DNA from: Xanthobacteraceae bacterium
GTDB lineage: Bacteria > Pseudomonadota > Alphaproteobacteria > Rhizobiales > Xanthobacteraceae
Assembly: GCA_030043175.1 (NCBI GenBank)
Contig: JASHYD010000493.1
Location: 1-7,154, forward strand
Direction: 5' to 3'
Length of the DNA: 7,154 nt
Shown here: positions 5,767 through 7,154 of the stretch, in pieces
How the letters are laid out: the number at the start of each line of letters is the position of its first letter
Numbering within the stretch: the first letter of the stretch is position 1
Made by a program: the position numbers and the translations under genes
The notes under the pieces: generated by a model
Seen by the model: the letters and a program-made list of their open reading frames with translations, nothing else
Databases searched by the model: none
Told to the model about the DNA's origin: nothing

Positions 5767-6285
5767 ATGACGCACCCATCCATTTTCGCTCTCGAGGAGG
5801 ATCGCCAAGGGGCGGCGGAGTCATCCACCTCGCGACCGAGCAGGCCGCGGGACTTCGACACGACCACTGTTGCAAGCGAACTCAGCATGCGGGCCAGGAA
5901 CGGGATCGAACGCCTCCTTGGGCCCAAATGGAAAGAATGGACGCCTTCTCAATTGGCAGCGCGGCTCGCCGAGTTGTCAGGATTGGACGTGATACGAACG
6001 CCAAACATCGGGCGGTTTACTCACCAAGAAATCGAAGCGTTCTTGAAGCGGCATGGTCACCACTTCTCCGACAGCGGGGCCACCCTTGACCGATACCCGA
6101 GCGACGAGATGCGAATTCGTAAGTACGCCCTTCATTGCGCCCTTGTCGTGCGTCGGCGCCGAGGAGGCACGGTGCTTGCACTGGTGGAGCGGCGGACAAA
6201 AACCACCATAGGGACCTACGATTCATGGCCGGAAGTCGAACGTGCCATTGAGCAGCACGACGCGAAAGCGCTGCGCACCACCTGA
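5767..6285 (+). CDS. Orphan protein with RNA polymerase alpha-CTD-like helix-hairpin-helix domain
   Basis: From ATG 5767 the product has 172 residues. Residues about 37-98 resemble the alpha C-terminal domain of RNA polymerase: SELSMRARNGIERLL matches the ELTVRSANCLK helix, and IRTPNIGRFTHQEIEAFL matches the KTPNLGKKSLTEIKDVL segment. The equivalents of E. coli alpha Arg265, Asn268, Gly296 and Glu302 are Arg42, Asn45, Gly82 and Glu88; Cys269 is Gly, Lys298 is Phe and Ser299 is Thr. The linker between the two parts is about nine residues longer. The family contacts DNA minor grooves and transcription factors, so DNA binding is plausible. The basic C-terminal part (about 108-172, RRRRGGTV, ERRTKTTIG) is not recognised, and residues 1-35 look disordered. 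No alpha N-terminal domain is present, so it is not rpoA. The start is uncertain: no good ribosome binding site precedes 5767, and ATG 5719 or TTG 5647 are alternatives. The domain call rests on motif comparison by eye. Confidence 0.7.
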   Translation: MTHPSIFALEEDRQGAAESSTSRPSRPRDFDTTTVASELSMRARNGIERLLGPKWKEWTPSQLAARLAELSGLDVIRTPNIGRFTHQEIEAFLKRHGHHFSDSGATLDRYPSDEMRIRKYALHCALVVRRRRGGTVLALVERRTKTTIGTYDSWPEVERAIEQHDAKALRTT

Positions 6286-6301
6286 TCGCCAGGCCTGAAA
6301 G

Positions 6302-6385
6302 GAACAATTGCCGAGCTTTGTACATTGGTAAGTACCAATCGTTGTTCAGCAACTTGGCCCCGTTCGCAAGTGGGGCCATTTTCTT
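6302..6385 (+). ncRNA. Putative structured small RNA, copy 1
   Basis: Outer stem GAACAA (6302-6307) with TTGTTC (6342-6347) encloses a segment CCGAGCTTTGTAC and a perfect hairpin ATTGGTA-AG-TACCAAT (6324-6339). Seven bases later comes the terminator hairpin at 6355-6378 with a T-rich tail. The whole element recurs about 133 bp downstream with different bases in the stems but the same layout, which is the best evidence that the RNA fold matters. It starts 16 bp after the alpha-CTD-like gene, so it could be a processed 3' UTR rather than an independent gene. I did not find a clear promoter and do not recognise an Rfam family. Confidence 0.45.
6355..6385 (+). terminator. Rho-independent terminator, copy 1
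   Basis: TGGCCCC (6355-6361) pairs with GGGGCCA (6372-6378) around the 10-nt loop GTTCGCAAGT, followed by TTTTCTT. It is well placed to end transcription of the plus-strand gene at 5767-6285 and/or the RNA at 6302. Confidence 0.65.
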
Positions 6386-6421
6386 GCTGTGCTGCGATTG
6401 ATAGGTGCGACGAGCCGGCTG

Positions 6422-6518
6422 AGGGAACCTTAGCGAGCTTCGTCCGTTGGTAGGGTGACGACGATAGGTCGTACTTCCTTTACGACTTGGCCCCACGACT
6501 AAGCGGGGCCATTTTCTT
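6422..6518 (+). ncRNA. Putative structured small RNA, copy 2
   Basis: This is the second copy of the element. Outer stem AGGGAA (6422-6427) pairs with TTCCTT (6475-6480, one G-T pair). It encloses GCGAGCTTCGTCCGTTGGTA (16 of 20 bases shared with copy 1) and an inner hairpin ACGAC-GATAG-GTCGT (6458-6472). The terminator hairpin at 6489-6510 follows. The inner and outer stems differ in sequence from copy 1 while keeping the fold, whereas the terminator tail is identical. This pattern suggests a paralogous pair of small RNAs. Confidence 0.45.
6489..6518 (+). terminator. Rho-independent terminator, copy 2
   Basis: GGCCCC (6489-6494) pairs with GGGGCC (6505-6510) around a 10-nt loop, followed by ATTTTCTT. 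The stem and the tail match copy 1; the loop differs. Confidence 0.6.
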
Positions 6519-6531
6519 GCTGTGCTGCGAT

Positions 6532-6840
6532 CCGCTCCGACAGTCTTCAGCGCCCGGTGCAGCCTGGCCGCTGTTGTCGTCGCACCGGCGGCGATAAGGC
6601 GGGCAAGCACGATTGGGCTACGGCCACACCCCCCGCCGCCGGGATTTCTACCGTAGGGTACGCAACGAGAGGCAGGTCACGCGCTGGTCCTTATTTCATG
6701 GGGCTTTGTTTGGAGCGCTCTGACGCTTGGCAGCCCGTGTCGCATTGAGCATCGCGATATTAGGCATCCCGTTCTGCCGGCGCCTTGTTGGCCCACTACG
6801 ATCGGCCGCCCTTGCCGCCGACTTCTGCCAGCACAATCGG
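6532..6840. other. Stretch without a recognisable gene
   Basis: Open frames here are short, in conflict with each other on both strands, and have no recognisable domain or good ribosome binding site. A small inverted repeat TACC-GTAG-GGTA lies near 6650. This may be degraded accessory DNA. Confidence 0.5.
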
Positions 6841-6987
6841 CTATGTCTTCCTGATGGCGACCTTGGAGACGTGGGCTTGCTTGCCAACGAGGCTAACGTG
6901 CTCTCCAATGGTTTGCAGGAACTCCGGCCTAAGAGCGACGCATGCTCCTTCCCCAATCTTCGTAGCTTCGGTCTCCCGGCGGATCAT
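6841..6987 (-). CDS. Small hypothetical protein, 48 residues
   Basis: ATG 6987 to TAG 6841 gives a 48-residue, charged, soluble peptide beginning MIRRETEATKIGEG and ending HVSKVAIRKT. GAGGA at 6999-6995 lies 7 nt ahead of the ATG, a good ribosome binding site, and an in-frame TAA at 7015-7013 closes the frame upstream. The alternation of hydrophobic and polar residues (ACVALRPEFL, HVSLVGKQAHVSKVAI) could form a small beta-rich fold. I do not recognise the family. Competing open frames over the same bases (6727-7038 plus, 6696-6956 minus) look less protein-like and lack a comparable ribosome binding site. Confidence 0.45.
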   Translation of the reverse strand: MIRRETEATKIGEGACVALRPEFLQTIGEHVSLVGKQAHVSKVAIRKT

Positions 6988-7040
6988 TTCGAGATCCTCG
7001 CTGAGGGGCGGTTATGCAGGAATTCCATTGGCATGTGAAA

Positions 7041-7154
7041 TCAGGCCTCTCGTTCCTGAGCCCGGTTGGCCACCACCATCGGTGCAGAGTCGGGCACCGG
7101 ATGATTGGCCGGCAGCGGGAAGGAATTCGATGCGCTCACGGCAGCGGCGAGCCA
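7041..7154 (-). CDS. Possible C-terminal end of a hypothetical protein (partial)
   Basis: A frame open at the window edge reads 37 residues, including SFPLPANHPVPDSAPMVVA, and ends at TGA 7043-7041. It would lie 53 bp upstream of the 48-codon ORF on the same strand. The proline-rich tail is not diagnostic. On the other strand an ATG at 7130 with AAGGA 5 nt ahead (MRSRQRRA) is an alternative start, so the coding direction here is uncertain. Confidence 0.22.
   Translation of the reverse strand, partial: WLAAAVSASNSFPLPANHPVPDSAPMVVANRAQEREA

Larger units (their letters stand above)
6372..6531 (+). repeat. 27-bp direct repeat with 133-bp period
   Basis: A 27-bp block starting GGGGCCATTTTCTTGCTGTG and ending in GCGAT is identical at 6372-6398 and 6505-6531. 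Together with the partly conserved CGAGCTT block (6312 and 6434) it defines a tandem duplication of roughly 110-130 bp. The identity continues past the T-tract into TGCTGTGCTGCGAT, so the duplicated unit extends beyond the terminator itself. Confidence 0.8.

Noticed and set aside
6301..6531. CRISPR array
   Set aside because: There are only two copies with a 133-bp period and similar, not unique, intervening sequence; no cas gene is near.
6301..6531. tRNA or attachment site
   Set aside because: The hairpins do not form a cloverleaf, there is no CCA or T-arm GTTCRA pattern, and no integrase is in the window.
6017..6610. 197-codon minus-strand open frame
   Set aside because: It is antisense to the alpha-CTD-like gene and crosses both terminator-like hairpins and the repeats; no domain is recognisable.
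6727..7038. 103-codon plus-strand open frame
   Set aside because: It has no good ribosome binding site and no recognisable domain, and it is antisense to a better-supported small ORF.

Overview
The window looks like accessory DNA of a high-GC proteobacterium, most likely an alphaproteobacterium of the Rhizobiales/Bradyrhizobium type. That assignment is an inference from base composition, gene style and strong Shine-Dalgarno sequences; no rRNA, tRNA or other taxonomic marker is present.

Positions 1-5224 hold a run of seven genes or gene remnants, all on the minus strand, with gaps from about 11 to about 110 bp. In transcription order they are: an MmgE/PrpD-family protein with a twin-arginine-like leader (3701-5224); a carboxymuconolactone-decarboxylase-like protein (3055-3657); a metallo-beta-lactamase-fold hydrolase with the full ligand set of N-acyl-homoserine lactonases (2085-2942); a short-chain dehydrogenase/reductase (SDR) that has lost its N-terminal half (about 1736-2066); an alpha/beta hydrolase with a complete catalytic triad (823-1689); an SDR broken by one missing base (48-787); and the first 12 codons of a second, closely related SDR that leaves the window (1-36). 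Together they look like a small catabolic or detoxification operon (oxidoreduction, lactone or ester hydrolysis, dehydration) in which two reductase genes are damaged. The substrate cannot be read from the sequence.

Positions 5225-5766 are intergenic and rich in symmetry: a 12-bp palindrome, a minus-strand terminator-like hairpin, and a 67-bp nested inverted repeat. A plus-strand gene (5767-6285) then encodes an orphan protein whose middle closely resembles the C-terminal DNA-binding domain of the RNA polymerase alpha subunit (HhH fold, RTPNxGR motif), away from any rpoA context.

Directly after it, 6301-6531 holds two tandem copies of a structured element about 133 bp apart. Each has an outer stem, a conserved segment, an inner hairpin and then a GGCCCC/GGGGCC hairpin followed by ATTTTCTT. 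This looks like a pair of related small RNAs with intrinsic terminators and is the least explained part of the window. From 6532 to 6840 I recognise nothing. A well-formed 48-codon ORF with a good ribosome binding site (6841-6987, minus) and a possible partial ORF (7041-7154, minus) close the window.
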